Shown: positions 31,261-39,878 of the stretch, in pieces
How positions within the stretch are numbered: the first letter of the stretch is position 1
Layout: each line of letters opens with the position of its first letter
DNA from: Zoogloea sp021286885
GTDB lineage: Bacteria; Pseudomonadota; Gammaproteobacteria; Burkholderiales; Rhodocyclaceae
Length of the DNA: 64,000 bases
NCBI RefSeq assembly: GCF_041915215.1
Contig: NZ_JAYSBV010000004.1
Strand: one strand, 5' to 3'
Notes under the pieces: generated by a model
What the model was told of the DNA's origin: nothing
Seen by the model: the letters and a program-made list of their open reading frames with translations, nothing else
The model's database searches: none
Translations under genes and position numbers: made by a program

Positions 31261-32046
31261 TCAACCAGCCACGCCGGCCTGGGTGGTCCAGGCACGCAAG
31301 CGGCGCAGAAAGGCATTGGCCTCATCCGCCGGGTGACGAGCCCCCAGGGGGGCGGTCATGGCATCCGCCAGGGGGTCACGCTCCACCTCGCCACGCCACA
31401 CGAGGGGCAGGCCCACATGGCGGGTGGTGTAGTCCTCAAGGCTTGCAAACAAGGCCGTCGCATCGGCCCGATCCCGGGCATGACTCACGGCAACTTCCAG
31501 GGAGCCCGCACCGGCCGAGGCCAGGCACTTGACCCACTGGCAGGCCGCCCGGGCACCGGCACCACTGGCTTCCACCACCAGCAGTCGGCGCGAAGCGGCG
31601 CGCACAAAGGGGCTCAGCCCATCGCTGGCACTGGCGCTGTTGATCAACAGCAGATCAGCCCGGCGCTGAAATTCGGTAATCCCGGTTTCCAGCTGGCCAT
31701 GCAGATCACTATCCAGCCAGCGCACCGCCCGGGCCGTGCCGGCCACCGGCACCACCGACAAACCTTCCGCCACGTCCTGGGCCGCATCGGCAGCGCTATG
31801 GCCCGACTGGAGCACGGCCAAAAGATCCGTGCCTTCGGGATACCCAAAGGCGGTCAGCAGGCCGCTGATGGAGCCGGACTGCTCATCCAGGGCCACCACT
31901 CGGCGGGCCCCATCGGTGAGGACATGCAGGGTTTCCATGGCGATCTGGCGCGGGTTGCGCCCGGCCACAAACAGGGCCATCACCGGGCAGGGGGTCTGGC
32001 GGAACAGGCGGCGCAGGCCGGCGGCTTGGTCGGAGGCATGCAGCAT
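31261..32046 (-). CDS. flhG: FlhG/FleN-like protein lacking the Walker A motif
   Basis: The position between flhF and fliA and the N-terminus (residues 5-15, SDQAAGLRRLF) identify an FlhG/FleN relative; DQAxxLR is the helix that stimulates FlhF GTPase. However, the place of KGGVGKT reads AGRNPRQIAMET, so the P-loop is gone, and the later switch (LLLINSAS) is also changed. The 261-residue protein is therefore probably a pseudo-ATPase. Its stop-start spacing to flhF is one base. FlhG normally limits flagellar number and inhibits master regulators. Confidence 0.8.
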   Translation of the reverse strand: MLHASDQAAGLRRLFRQTPCPVMALFVAGRNPRQIAMETLHVLTDGARRVVALDEQSGSISGLLTAFGYPEGTDLLAVLQSGHSAADAAQDVAEGLSVVPVAGTARAVRWLDSDLHGQLETGITEFQRRADLLLINSASASDGLSPFVRAASRRLLVVEASGAGARAACQWVKCLASAGAGSLEVAVSHARDRADATALFASLEDYTTRHVGLPLVWRGEVERDPLADAMTAPLGARHPADEANAFLRRLRAWTTQAGVAG

Positions 32047-32047
32047 C

Positions 32048-33736
32048 TCAGAGGCCTCCCCGCAGATCGGCCACCGCGCCCTGGGCTGCGTTGGACATCA
32101 GGATGCCGGCCTCGGCCGGATCAAGCCGGAAGGGCGAGGCCTCGGGCAGCTCGCGCAGGGCTTGGCCCAGCAGGCGGGCCCGGTTGGGCAGTTGCAGGTC
32201 TTCGGGCACGCGCTGGCCGTTGGCCACGTAGAACACTTCGAGCTGGTTGCGAATGGCGGCATCCAGGGCCGGGGCCAGAGACATGGTTTCGTCGGTCTTG
32301 GTGAAGATCACCCCGGCCAGATCGGAACCACCGTAGGCCTTGATCACATCGTCCAGGGTGTCGCCCCGGGCGGTGGCATTGAGCAGCAACAGGCGGGAAA
32401 CATCCCCAGCACCGGTCAGCATGCAGGCCTGCTCGGCCACGTTCTTGTCCCGCTGGCTCATGCCCATGTTGTCGATCAGCACCATGTGCTTGCTGCGCAG
32501 CCCGGCCAGGGTGTCACGCAGCTCCTTGGCATCGCGCACCACAAACACCGGCACGCCCAGAATGCGGCCATAAATGCGCAGCTGCTCGTGGGCACCGATC
32601 CGGTAGGAGTCGGTGGTGATCAGGGCCAGCTTGTCGGCCCCGTGGCGTACCACGCAGCGGGCGGCCAGCTTGGCGGTGGTGGTGGTCTTGCCAACCCCAG
32701 TGGGGCCCACCAGGGCATACACACCGCCCCGATCCACAATGTCGGATTCCTTGCTCATGGCCCGGAAGCGCTGACTCAGGGCGTTGAACAGAAAGCGGCG
32801 GGCGGTTTCGGTGGATTCATTTTCCGGGAAGCATTCGGCCAGCTCCCGGGCCAGATTGGCCGAAAAGCCGGTTTCCAGCAGATCCCCAATCAGCCGGGCC
32901 CGCCCCGGGGCATTACGGCTCAGTTCGCCCCAGGCAAACCCAGCCAGCTGGTGTTCGATCATGGAGCGAATGGCGCTCAGTTCGGTCGCCATTTGGGCAT
33001 TGCTGGATTCCAGCGTGCGGATACGGGCCTCCTCCTCGATCCCGGCGGCCCGCACCCGACTCGCATCGCGCTCCCGAGCTTCACGCTCCCGGGCCTCCCG
33101 CTCACGCAGCTCCCGTTGTTGCTGCTCGCGCATTTGTTGTTCGCGCTGCTGCTCGCGTTGCTGCTGTTCTCGTTGTTGCAGCTCCCGTTGCTGTTGTTCG
33201 CGGATCTGCTTTTCCCGAATCTCCCGGGCATCCCGGGCCTGGACGGACTCAGGGCGCAGCGGAGAGCGGGCGGCTTCATCGGCCCCCTTCGCCCGGTTGG
33301 CTGCAGCATTGAACAGGTCGCGATTCAACTCCACCCGGGGCGGGTTAAACGGCTGCATTTCAGGCTTGGGGGCAGCGGCGGCCGGTGCCGGAGCTGCCGG
33401 GGCCACAGCCGGCTTGCGCGGGCTGGCGGCCTTGGCCAGGGTGTTGCGGAAATCTTCGGCGGGGCTGGGGCTCGGAGCCTCCAGGGCGGCCCGGGGCTGG
33501 GCTACAGCCGAAGCAGGCGCCGGAGCCGTCGGGGCTTGAGGTGCGGCAGGTGCCTGGCTGCGGGCGGCCCGCTGGGCCGACTGGAGACTCGCCACTTCCC
33601 CCGAGGGCAGCGCCAGAATCTCCACCCCTCCGTTCATGGCCCGGTTGGACAGCACCACGGCATCGGGGCCCAGGTCTTCCTTGAGAAGCTTGAGCGCCTC
33701 GCGGGCGGTTTTGGCAAAGTAGCGTTTGACGTTCAT
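32048..33736 (-). CDS. flhF: Flagellar GTPase FlhF (SRP-type)
   Basis: The 562-residue protein begins MNVKRYFAKTAREALKLLKE. A long, low-complexity B domain (about 70-270) includes a Gln/Arg/Glu repeat tract near 175-235. The NG GTPase domain follows, with P-loop GPTGVGKTTTT (about residue 345), TTDSYRIGAHEQL and the TKTDE specificity motif. The G3 motif reads VLIDNMGMSQRD, with Asn in place of the usual Thr of DTxG. FlhF fixes the pole at which the flagellum is built. The start is ATG 33736. Confidence 0.93.
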   Translation of the reverse strand: MNVKRYFAKTAREALKLLKEDLGPDAVVLSNRAMNGGVEILALPSGEVASLQSAQRAARSQAPAAPQAPTAPAPASAVAQPRAALEAPSPSPAEDFRNTLAKAASPRKPAVAPAAPAPAAAAPKPEMQPFNPPRVELNRDLFNAAANRAKGADEAARSPLRPESVQARDAREIREKQIREQQQRELQQREQQQREQQREQQMREQQQRELREREAREREARERDASRVRAAGIEEEARIRTLESSNAQMATELSAIRSMIEHQLAGFAWGELSRNAPGRARLIGDLLETGFSANLARELAECFPENESTETARRFLFNALSQRFRAMSKESDIVDRGGVYALVGPTGVGKTTTTAKLAARCVVRHGADKLALITTDSYRIGAHEQLRIYGRILGVPVFVVRDAKELRDTLAGLRSKHMVLIDNMGMSQRDKNVAEQACMLTGAGDVSRLLLLNATARGDTLDDVIKAYGGSDLAGVIFTKTDETMSLAPALDAAIRNQLEVFYVANGQRVPEDLQLPNRARLLGQALRELPEASPFRLDPAEAGILMSNAAQGAVADLRGGL

Positions 33737-33955
33737 GCTCTGGTCTCCAACGGGACAAGGGCCTGGGGATCAACCCGAAGGGCTTTGGGATGGATGAATT
33801 ATCCAAAGCCGGACGCCATACCAATGGCCGGGAAAAGACAGGTTTTGGGGTGTTATTCCAAAGCGAGGCACCCCATGAAAACGCCGCCCGGCAGCCCTCC
33901 CAAAGCGGGAAGGCCGGCGGGCGGCGCAAGCACGGGCCTGAAAACTGGCCTGCAA
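33737..33955 (-). promoter_or_regulatory. Gap between flhA and flhF with short repeats
   Basis: This 219-bp gap contains three copies of CCAAAGC (near 33798, 33861 and 33899), and an inverted pair GGCTTTGG...CCAAAGCC (about 33780-33805). It could hold a secondary promoter or an RNA structure for flhF. No sigma-54 or sigma-28 consensus was found. Confidence 0.35.
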
Positions 33956-36037
33956 TCAGGCGTGGGCAGAAATGATGGCGGCAACCCGGATCAGCCGGGT
34001 TTCGGGGACTTCGCTGTTGGCAATGACCTTCAAGGTGGGCACACTGCGCCGCAGAAAGCGGGAAAGCAGCCACCGCAGGGGCGCCGGCACCAGTAGTACG
34101 GCCGGCACACCGGCGTCCTCCAGGCGTTGGGACACATTCGCCGTTTCCCGCAGCAGGGTGTCGGCCAGCCCCGGTTCGATGGCCGCATCCTGCCCACCGC
34201 CCACCGCCTGCATCAGCACCCGCTCCAGGCCCGGGTCCAGGGCCATGACCTGAATTTCCCCGTTGCCCGGAAACAAGCCTTGCAAAATGGCCCGCCCCAG
34301 GGCCTGGCGCACCCGGGAACTGAGTTCCAGGGCGTCCTGAATGCGCGGTGCATGCTCGGCCAGTACCTCGATGATGGTGCGCATGTCGCGGATGTTGACG
34401 CCCTCGTCCAGCAGGTTCTGGAGCACCCGCTGGACAGCCGCCAGAGGCAGCAGCTTGGGCACCAGATCTTCGACCAGCTTGGGGCTTTCCTTGGCCACAT
34501 GATCCAGCAAGGCCTGGGTTTCGGTACGCCCCAGAAGTTCGGCCGCGTGGGTCAGGATCAGATGGTTGAGGTGGGTCGCCACCACCGTGCTCGCATCCAC
34601 CACGGTGTAGCCAAAGGCGTGGGCCTGCTCCCGTTGGCCTGCATCGACCCACTGGGCCGGGAGTCCGAAAGCCGGATCGGTGGTTTCCCGCCCGGAGAGG
34701 GGGCCTGTCACCCGCCCGGGGTTGATGGCCATGAACTGCCCCGGATAGGCGGAGCCATTCCCCACCTCCACCCCCTTGAGCATGATCCGGTAAGCATTGG
34801 GCTTGAGCTCCAGGTTGTCGCGGATATGCACCGGCGCCGCCAGAAAACCAATGTCTCGCGCAAACTTCTTGCGCAGGCCCCGGATGCGCTTGAGCAGCTC
34901 GCCCTCCTGCCCTTTATCCACCATGGGGATCAGGCGATAACCCACCTCCAGCCCGAGCACATCCACCGGGGCCACATCAGACCAGCTGGCCTCCTGGTTT
35001 TCAGGCGCAGGCGGTGGCGCGGCAGCGGGCGCATCATCAGCCGCCACCTGGGCCGGACGTTTCGCAATGCGCCAGGCCATGTAGGCAAGTCCGCCAGCCA
35101 GCAGCAGGAACACAAAGTTGGGCATCCCCGGGATCAGACCCAGGATGCCTAGAATGGCGGCGGTGAGCACCATCACTTGCGGGTTGGAAAACACCTGCCC
35201 CGCCACCTGGGTGCTCATGTCCCCTTCGTCCCCCACTCGGGAGACCACCAAGCCCGCCGCCACCGAGATGATGAGGGCCGGCAGCTGGGCCACCAGCCCG
35301 TCGCCAATGGTGAGCAGGGTGTAATTGTTGGCCGCCTGGGCCGCCTCCATGTTGTGCTGGAGCACCCCCACAAACAGCCCGCCCACCACGTTGATGAGCA
35401 GGATCAGGATGCCGGCGACCGCATCGCCCCGCACAAACTTGGAGGCACCGTCCATGGCGCCGTAGAAGTCGGCCTCCTGGGCGGTTTCGGCCCGACGCCG
35501 CTTGGCTTCCTTTTCGTCGATCAGGCCCGCGTTGAGGTCGGCGTCAATGGCCATCTGCTTGCCGGGCATCGCATCCAGGGTGAAGCGGGCACCCACTTCG
35601 GCAATCCGCCCGGCGCCCTTGGTGATCACCACGAAGTTGATGACGGTGAGAATGATGAACACCACGATCCCCACCGCCGTATTGCCGCCCACCAGAAAGT
35701 GGCCGAAGGCCTCGATCACCTTACCCGCCGCATCCGGGCCGGTGTGGCCTTCGAGCAGCACCACCCGGGTGGAGGCCACGTTGAGGGACAGGCGCAGCAG
35801 CGTCGTCACCAGCAACACGGTGGGGAACACCGAGAAATCCAGGGGCTTGCGCGTATACATGGCCACCAGCATCACCATCACCGAGACGGCGATGTTGAAG
35901 GTGAACATCAAGTCCAGCACAAAGGGCGGCAGGGGCAGCACCATCATCGAGAGAATCAGGATGATGAGTACCGGCCCGCCCAACTGGCGGACATTGCTGC
36001 TGGCAAGCAGGGCCTTGAGATCGAATGCGGGCTTCAT
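33956..36037 (-). CDS. flhA: Flagellar export gate protein FlhA
   Basis: The 693-residue protein starts at ATG 36037 (MKPAFDLKALLASSNVRQLG) with AGGA upstream; an ATG at 36061 lacks support. Residues 20-310 hold about eight membrane helices and the FHIPEP signature region (AEVGARFTLDAMPGKQMAID, ADLNAGLIDEKEAKRRR). The C-terminal cytoplasmic domain (about 350-690) docks export substrates and chaperones. FlhA is the central component of the type III flagellar export gate. Confidence 0.96.
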   Translation of the reverse strand: MKPAFDLKALLASSNVRQLGGPVLIILILSMMVLPLPPFVLDLMFTFNIAVSVMVMLVAMYTRKPLDFSVFPTVLLVTTLLRLSLNVASTRVVLLEGHTGPDAAGKVIEAFGHFLVGGNTAVGIVVFIILTVINFVVITKGAGRIAEVGARFTLDAMPGKQMAIDADLNAGLIDEKEAKRRRAETAQEADFYGAMDGASKFVRGDAVAGILILLINVVGGLFVGVLQHNMEAAQAANNYTLLTIGDGLVAQLPALIISVAAGLVVSRVGDEGDMSTQVAGQVFSNPQVMVLTAAILGILGLIPGMPNFVFLLLAGGLAYMAWRIAKRPAQVAADDAPAAAPPPAPENQEASWSDVAPVDVLGLEVGYRLIPMVDKGQEGELLKRIRGLRKKFARDIGFLAAPVHIRDNLELKPNAYRIMLKGVEVGNGSAYPGQFMAINPGRVTGPLSGRETTDPAFGLPAQWVDAGQREQAHAFGYTVVDASTVVATHLNHLILTHAAELLGRTETQALLDHVAKESPKLVEDLVPKLLPLAAVQRVLQNLLDEGVNIRDMRTIIEVLAEHAPRIQDALELSSRVRQALGRAILQGLFPGNGEIQVMALDPGLERVLMQAVGGGQDAAIEPGLADTLLRETANVSQRLEDAGVPAVLLVPAPLRWLLSRFLRRSVPTLKVIANSEVPETRLIRVAAIISAHA

Positions 36038-36118
36038 GGGGCGCATCCTGCACCGGCACACGCCGGGGCATAAGGTGGATTAGGCGGTGGGCACGGGGTC
36101 AATTCCATGGCAAGACGC

Positions 36119-37291
36119 TCAGGGCACGGGGCCATCCACATCCTCGTCCTCCGGCGGCGCGCCCGGATCCATGCCTTCGGGCACCTCCAGCCGGTCGGGG
36201 GCTTCGGGGGGTAGCCCTCCGTGGCCAATCCAATGATTAAGCTGATAGACATAGGCCATGACTTCCGCCACCACGGTATAGAGCGCTGCGGGGATCTGCT
36301 GATCCAGCTTGCAGCTGGCGTACAGGGCCCGGGCCAGGGGCGGCGCTTCGAGCACCGGCACCTGATGCTGGTGGGCCAGTTCGCGGATCTTGAAGGCCAG
36401 CTGATCGGCCCCCTTGGCCACCACCACGGGGGCACCGCCCTTATCCGGGTCGTAGAACAGGGCTACGGCATAGTGGGTGGGGTTGGTCACCACCACGTTG
36501 GCAGTGGGCACCTGGGCCATCATCCGGCGCCGGGACATGGCGCGCTGGGCCTGGCGAATGCGGGCCTTGTTGTGGGGGTCGCCCTCCTGCTCCTTCATTT
36601 CCTGGCGCAGTTCTTCCTTGGACATGCGCAGCTTGCGCTGGTATTCCCAGAGCTGGTAGGGCACATCAATCAAGGCAATCAGCAGCAGGCTCATCACGAT
36701 CAGCAACAGGCTGAACAGCACCAGCCCGGCAAACTCCCCGCTGCTGCGCTGGAGGGGCTGCAACATCAGGGAAAACACATCTTCCCGTTCGCGCCACAGC
36801 ACCCAAGCCCCTACCCCACCCACCAGGGCGGTTTTGAGGAGCGATTTGACCAGTTCGGCCAAGCCGTGGGTGGAGAACATGCGGGTGATGCCTTGCACCG
36901 GATCGAGCCGGTTGAAGTCAAACTTGAGAGCCTTCACCGAGAAAACCCAGCCGCCCATCAGAAAGGGGGAGACAAAGGCCGACAAAATGATCACCAGTAA
37001 AAACGGGGCCAGGGTGAGCAAGGCATCCAGCCCCAAATTTTCGAGCAGATGCCCCATGGCCTTTGGGTCCACCGACTGGCGCTGATCCAGCTGCAGCCCC
37101 CCGCGCATGATGGAGAGGAGCCGGGCGAACATCCACCCACCCAATCCGTACAGGGCCCCAATGGCGGCGAGCAGACCGATGAAGGTGGCCAGCTCCCGGG
37201 AATGGGGAATCTGGCCTTCTTCACGGGCCTGCTCCAGCCTTCGCTGGGAGGCTGATTCGGTCTTGTCTTCGTCGCTGGTGTCGGACGACAT
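36119..37291 (-). CDS. flhB: Flagellar export switch protein FlhB
   Basis: The 390-residue protein has the FlhB N-terminus (DKTESASQRRLEQAREEGQI), four membrane segments up to about residue 210, and the autocleavage site NPTH near residue 268. A C-terminal domain follows, with an acidic/proline-rich tail (EAPDRLEVPEGMDPGAPPED). FlhB switches the export apparatus from rod/hook to filament substrates. It is the first gene of the flhB-flhA-flhF-flhG-fliA-motCD operon, with a terminator of the upstream gene just before it. Confidence 0.96.
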   Translation of the reverse strand: MSSDTSDEDKTESASQRRLEQAREEGQIPHSRELATFIGLLAAIGALYGLGGWMFARLLSIMRGGLQLDQRQSVDPKAMGHLLENLGLDALLTLAPFLLVIILSAFVSPFLMGGWVFSVKALKFDFNRLDPVQGITRMFSTHGLAELVKSLLKTALVGGVGAWVLWREREDVFSLMLQPLQRSSGEFAGLVLFSLLLIVMSLLLIALIDVPYQLWEYQRKLRMSKEELRQEMKEQEGDPHNKARIRQAQRAMSRRRMMAQVPTANVVVTNPTHYAVALFYDPDKGGAPVVVAKGADQLAFKIRELAHQHQVPVLEAPPLARALYASCKLDQQIPAALYTVVAEVMAYVYQLNHWIGHGGLPPEAPDRLEVPEGMDPGAPPEDEDVDGPVP

Positions 37292-37347
37292 GCCAGCCTC
37301 CCCCGGTGATGCGGATGAGGATCAGCTTAAGGGGACGACACCAAAGA

Positions 37348-37377
37348 AAAAGGGGCAATCAGATGCCCCTTTTAACT
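37348..37377 (-). terminator. Rho-independent terminator between the DUF3135 gene and flhB
   Basis: AAAAGGGGCA-N6-TGCCCCTTTT forms a 10-bp stem; on the minus strand it is followed by further T residues. It ends the DUF3135 transcript and separates it from the flhB operon. Confidence 0.85.
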
Positions 37378-37417
37378 GCTTTTCCGTGCACTGCTGGCGG
37401 GCACGCAAGCCGCGCCT

Positions 37418-37726
37418 TCAGGTCGCCGGCTGGATACGCTCCAGCAAGCCCCCCAGGCTCTGGGCTTCCTTGCCCAGCTCGCCCAGGCTGGAACCCAGCA
37501 TGTGCAGATTGTCTTCCATCAAGCCAAACAGCCGCTGACAGGCCTGGACCGGCGAAGCCGCCATCAGACGGATGCCGTCGATCTGGAACTGCAGCTCGGT
37601 GAGCATCTTTTCGTGCTCAGGTACCGAGGATATGAAGTGGCGGATGGTTTCTTCCCGGGCCTTGAAATAGGCGGAGGGGTCGGTTTCGGCCAGTTGGCGC
37701 CAGTAGTCGAAGTCAAAATCTTCCAT
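37418..37726 (-). CDS. DUF3135 family protein
   Basis: The 102-residue protein starts at ATG 37726 (MEDFDFDYWRQLAETDPSAY), six bases after GGGGAG. The opening FDYWRQLAETDP and the helical remainder (LQFQIDGIRLMAASPVQACQ) fit DUF3135, small helical proteins of unknown function in proteobacteria. It forms its own transcript, between the che operon end and the flhB operon. Its link to motility is by position only. Confidence 0.78.
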   Translation of the reverse strand: MEDFDFDYWRQLAETDPSAYFKAREETIRHFISSVPEHEKMLTELQFQIDGIRLMAASPVQACQRLFGLMEDNLHMLGSSLGELGKEAQSLGGLLERIQPAT

Positions 37727-37920
37727 GATCATCTCCCCTGCCTTACCAATACCCGCTGTACGGAAATGTAAGCAGGCGGGGCAGTCAGGGTGATCCTAAC
37801 CGAGCCCCGCCGGGAGATGAACGGATTTACGTCACGCCCTTCAGAAACTTGAGGGCAAAATCAATAAACATTGTTAAAACACAAGCAAAACAGAGGCTTA
37901 CAACCTATTAGGCAGCAACA
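37727..37920. other. Gap between cheA and the DUF3135 gene
   Basis: About 190 bases follow the cheA stop on the minus strand. They hold a CGGGGC...GCCCCG inverted pair (near 37775-37810) and an AT-rich stretch (37855-37915) that could carry the DUF3135 promoter. No clear terminator for the che operon was seen. Confidence 0.3.
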
Positions 37921-39822
37921 TCAGGCCGCTTGGCCCAAACCCAAATCAGCCAGCAGATTGCGCCGCGACACGCCACCTCGACCATCCCCCAGAGCGCCCA
38001 GCAACTCCTTCATGTCGAGGATGAGCACAATCTGACCGTTGGACAGGGTGGTGACCCCAGCCACGCCCTTGGGACGGAAATCGTCCAGCGACTTGATCAC
38101 CGCATCCTCACGCCCGGCAAAGCTGTCGATGGCCAGAATGAAGCTCTGCTCGGCGCTCTGCATGAGCACCCCATAGGCCGGCGCCTGGACAGGCTCCCAC
38201 CCCAAGAGGGCGCACAAGGGCATGATGGGCAGCACCTCGCCGCGTACCACCATGGTGGCCCGACCACCCACTTCCTGAACCTCGGCAGATTCGATGGGCA
38301 AAATCTCGCGCACCATCGAGAGCGGCACGGCAAACGGCTGCTCGCCCAGTCGCACCAGCAGCACCGGCAAAATCGCCAGGGTCAGGGGCAGGCTGATGAT
38401 AAACGTGGTGCCCTTGCCCAGGCTGGAACGGATATCGATGGAGCCGTTGAGCTTCTGGATGTTGGTGCGCACCACATCCATCCCGACCCCGCGCCCGGAG
38501 ACGTCGGAAATCTGGCTGGCCATGGAAAAGCCGGGCAGGAAGATGAGGTTGAAGCTCTGGCGCTCATCCATGGTGTTGGCCTCCTCATCGGTGATGAGGC
38601 CCTTGGCCACCGCCTTGGCACGCAGCTTCTCGGCGTTCATGCCACGCCCGTCGTCGGCCACCAGGATCACGATGTGATCGCCTTCCTGGCGCGCCTCCAG
38701 CCGGACATTGGACTTTTCGGGCTTGCCGTTGGCGAGCCGCTCCTGGGTTTCCTCCACCCCGTGATCCACCGCGTTGCGGATCAAGTGAATGATGGGATCC
38801 GACAAGTCCTCGATCATGGTCTTGTCGATTTCGGTTTCTTCCCCGGCCAGCACCAGCTCCACATCCTTGCCCAGGCTGCGCGCCAGATCCCGGGCAATGC
38901 GCGGGTACTTCTGGAACAGGCGGCCAATGGGCTGCATCCGGGTCTTCATCACCGCGTTCTGCAAATCGGACACCAGCAAATCCAGCTGGCTCACCGCCAG
39001 ATCCAGGGCATGCAGGGTTTCAGTGTCGCTGCGACCGTTCAGAATGTCGCTGCGCAGGGCATTCAGCCGGTTCTTGGTGAGGCCGATTTCGCCCGACAGG
39101 TTGAGCACCTGATCCAGGCGTGCGGTATCCACCCGGATGGAGTTATCCCGGGTCTTTTCCGAATCACGCCGGGGCCCGGCTGCGGGCGGTTTATCGGCCC
39201 GCTTGGGGGCCGGCGCGGGGGCGGCAGCCACCGGCGCCGGTTCTGCCTCCACTATCACAGGCGCAGACGTAGCCACCACGGCCGGCACCGTCTCAGCGGG
39301 GGCAATCGCCACCTGCATCAGCTTGCCCCAATCCAGGCCCTGCCCGTCGGGGGCGGCCGCCGTGGCTACGCTGGCCGCCGGTGCCGCTGCCGGCGCAACC
39401 GCCGGTGCAGGTGCAGGCGCTGTGCTGAGGGTGCCTGCAATGGCCTGGCGCAGGCTTTCAATCAGTGCCGGATCTGCCGCGTGGGGTTGAACACCCTGCT
39501 CCAGATAGCCGAACATGTCCCGCACCGCCCCGGTGGATGCCAGGATCACATCCATGTTTTCCGGCGTGACCTGGAGTTCCCCGTTGCGCAACTTGTCGAA
39601 CAGGTTTTCGGTCAGGTGGCACAGGGTCACCAGCTCGGAGGCGTTCAGAAAACCGGCGCCCCCCTTGATGGTGTGGAAGCCCCGGAAAATGTCATTCAAC
39701 AGCCCCAGATCTCCCGGCGCCCTTTCCAGGTCCACCAGCTTGTTGTCCACCCCTGACAGCAGATCCCCCGCTTCCACGAGGAAATCCTGCAACAGGTCTT
39801 CCATTCCGGAAAAATCACTCAT
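37921..39822 (-). CDS. cheA: Chemotaxis histidine kinase CheA (first copy)
   Basis: The 633-residue kinase starts at ATG 39822 with AGGAG eight bases upstream. The HPt domain carries phospho-accepting His50 (FHTIKGGAGFLN). An Ala/Pro linker follows (about 110-225), then dimerisation, HATPase (LIRNAVDHGVEE; VADDGRGMN) and C-terminal CheW-like domains. It is the last gene of the cheV-cheV-cheY-cheZ-cheA unit. No separate P2 (CheY-binding) domain is obvious; the linker occupies its place. Confidence 0.95.
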   Translation of the reverse strand: MSDFSGMEDLLQDFLVEAGDLLSGVDNKLVDLERAPGDLGLLNDIFRGFHTIKGGAGFLNASELVTLCHLTENLFDKLRNGELQVTPENMDVILASTGAVRDMFGYLEQGVQPHAADPALIESLRQAIAGTLSTAPAPAPAVAPAAAPAASVATAAAPDGQGLDWGKLMQVAIAPAETVPAVVATSAPVIVEAEPAPVAAAPAPAPKRADKPPAAGPRRDSEKTRDNSIRVDTARLDQVLNLSGEIGLTKNRLNALRSDILNGRSDTETLHALDLAVSQLDLLVSDLQNAVMKTRMQPIGRLFQKYPRIARDLARSLGKDVELVLAGEETEIDKTMIEDLSDPIIHLIRNAVDHGVEETQERLANGKPEKSNVRLEARQEGDHIVILVADDGRGMNAEKLRAKAVAKGLITDEEANTMDERQSFNLIFLPGFSMASQISDVSGRGVGMDVVRTNIQKLNGSIDIRSSLGKGTTFIISLPLTLAILPVLLVRLGEQPFAVPLSMVREILPIESAEVQEVGGRATMVVRGEVLPIMPLCALLGWEPVQAPAYGVLMQSAEQSFILAIDSFAGREDAVIKSLDDFRPKGVAGVTTLSNGQIVLILDMKELLGALGDGRGGVSRRNLLADLGLGQAA

Positions 39823-39878
39823 CGCAAATGCTCCTGGCGGCGCGGCCGCCGGCAATACAGATCACGGCAGATCACCGC

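Noticed and set aside
33061..33240. Tandem DNA repeat or CRISPR-like array in flhF
   Set aside because: The repeated text encodes an in-frame Gln/Arg/Glu tract of the FlhF B domain. Units are irregular and there are no spacers.
33737..33955. Sigma-54 promoter upstream of flhF
   Set aside because: A TGGCGT-N5-TTTGG string resembles the consensus but lacks the required -12 GC pair.
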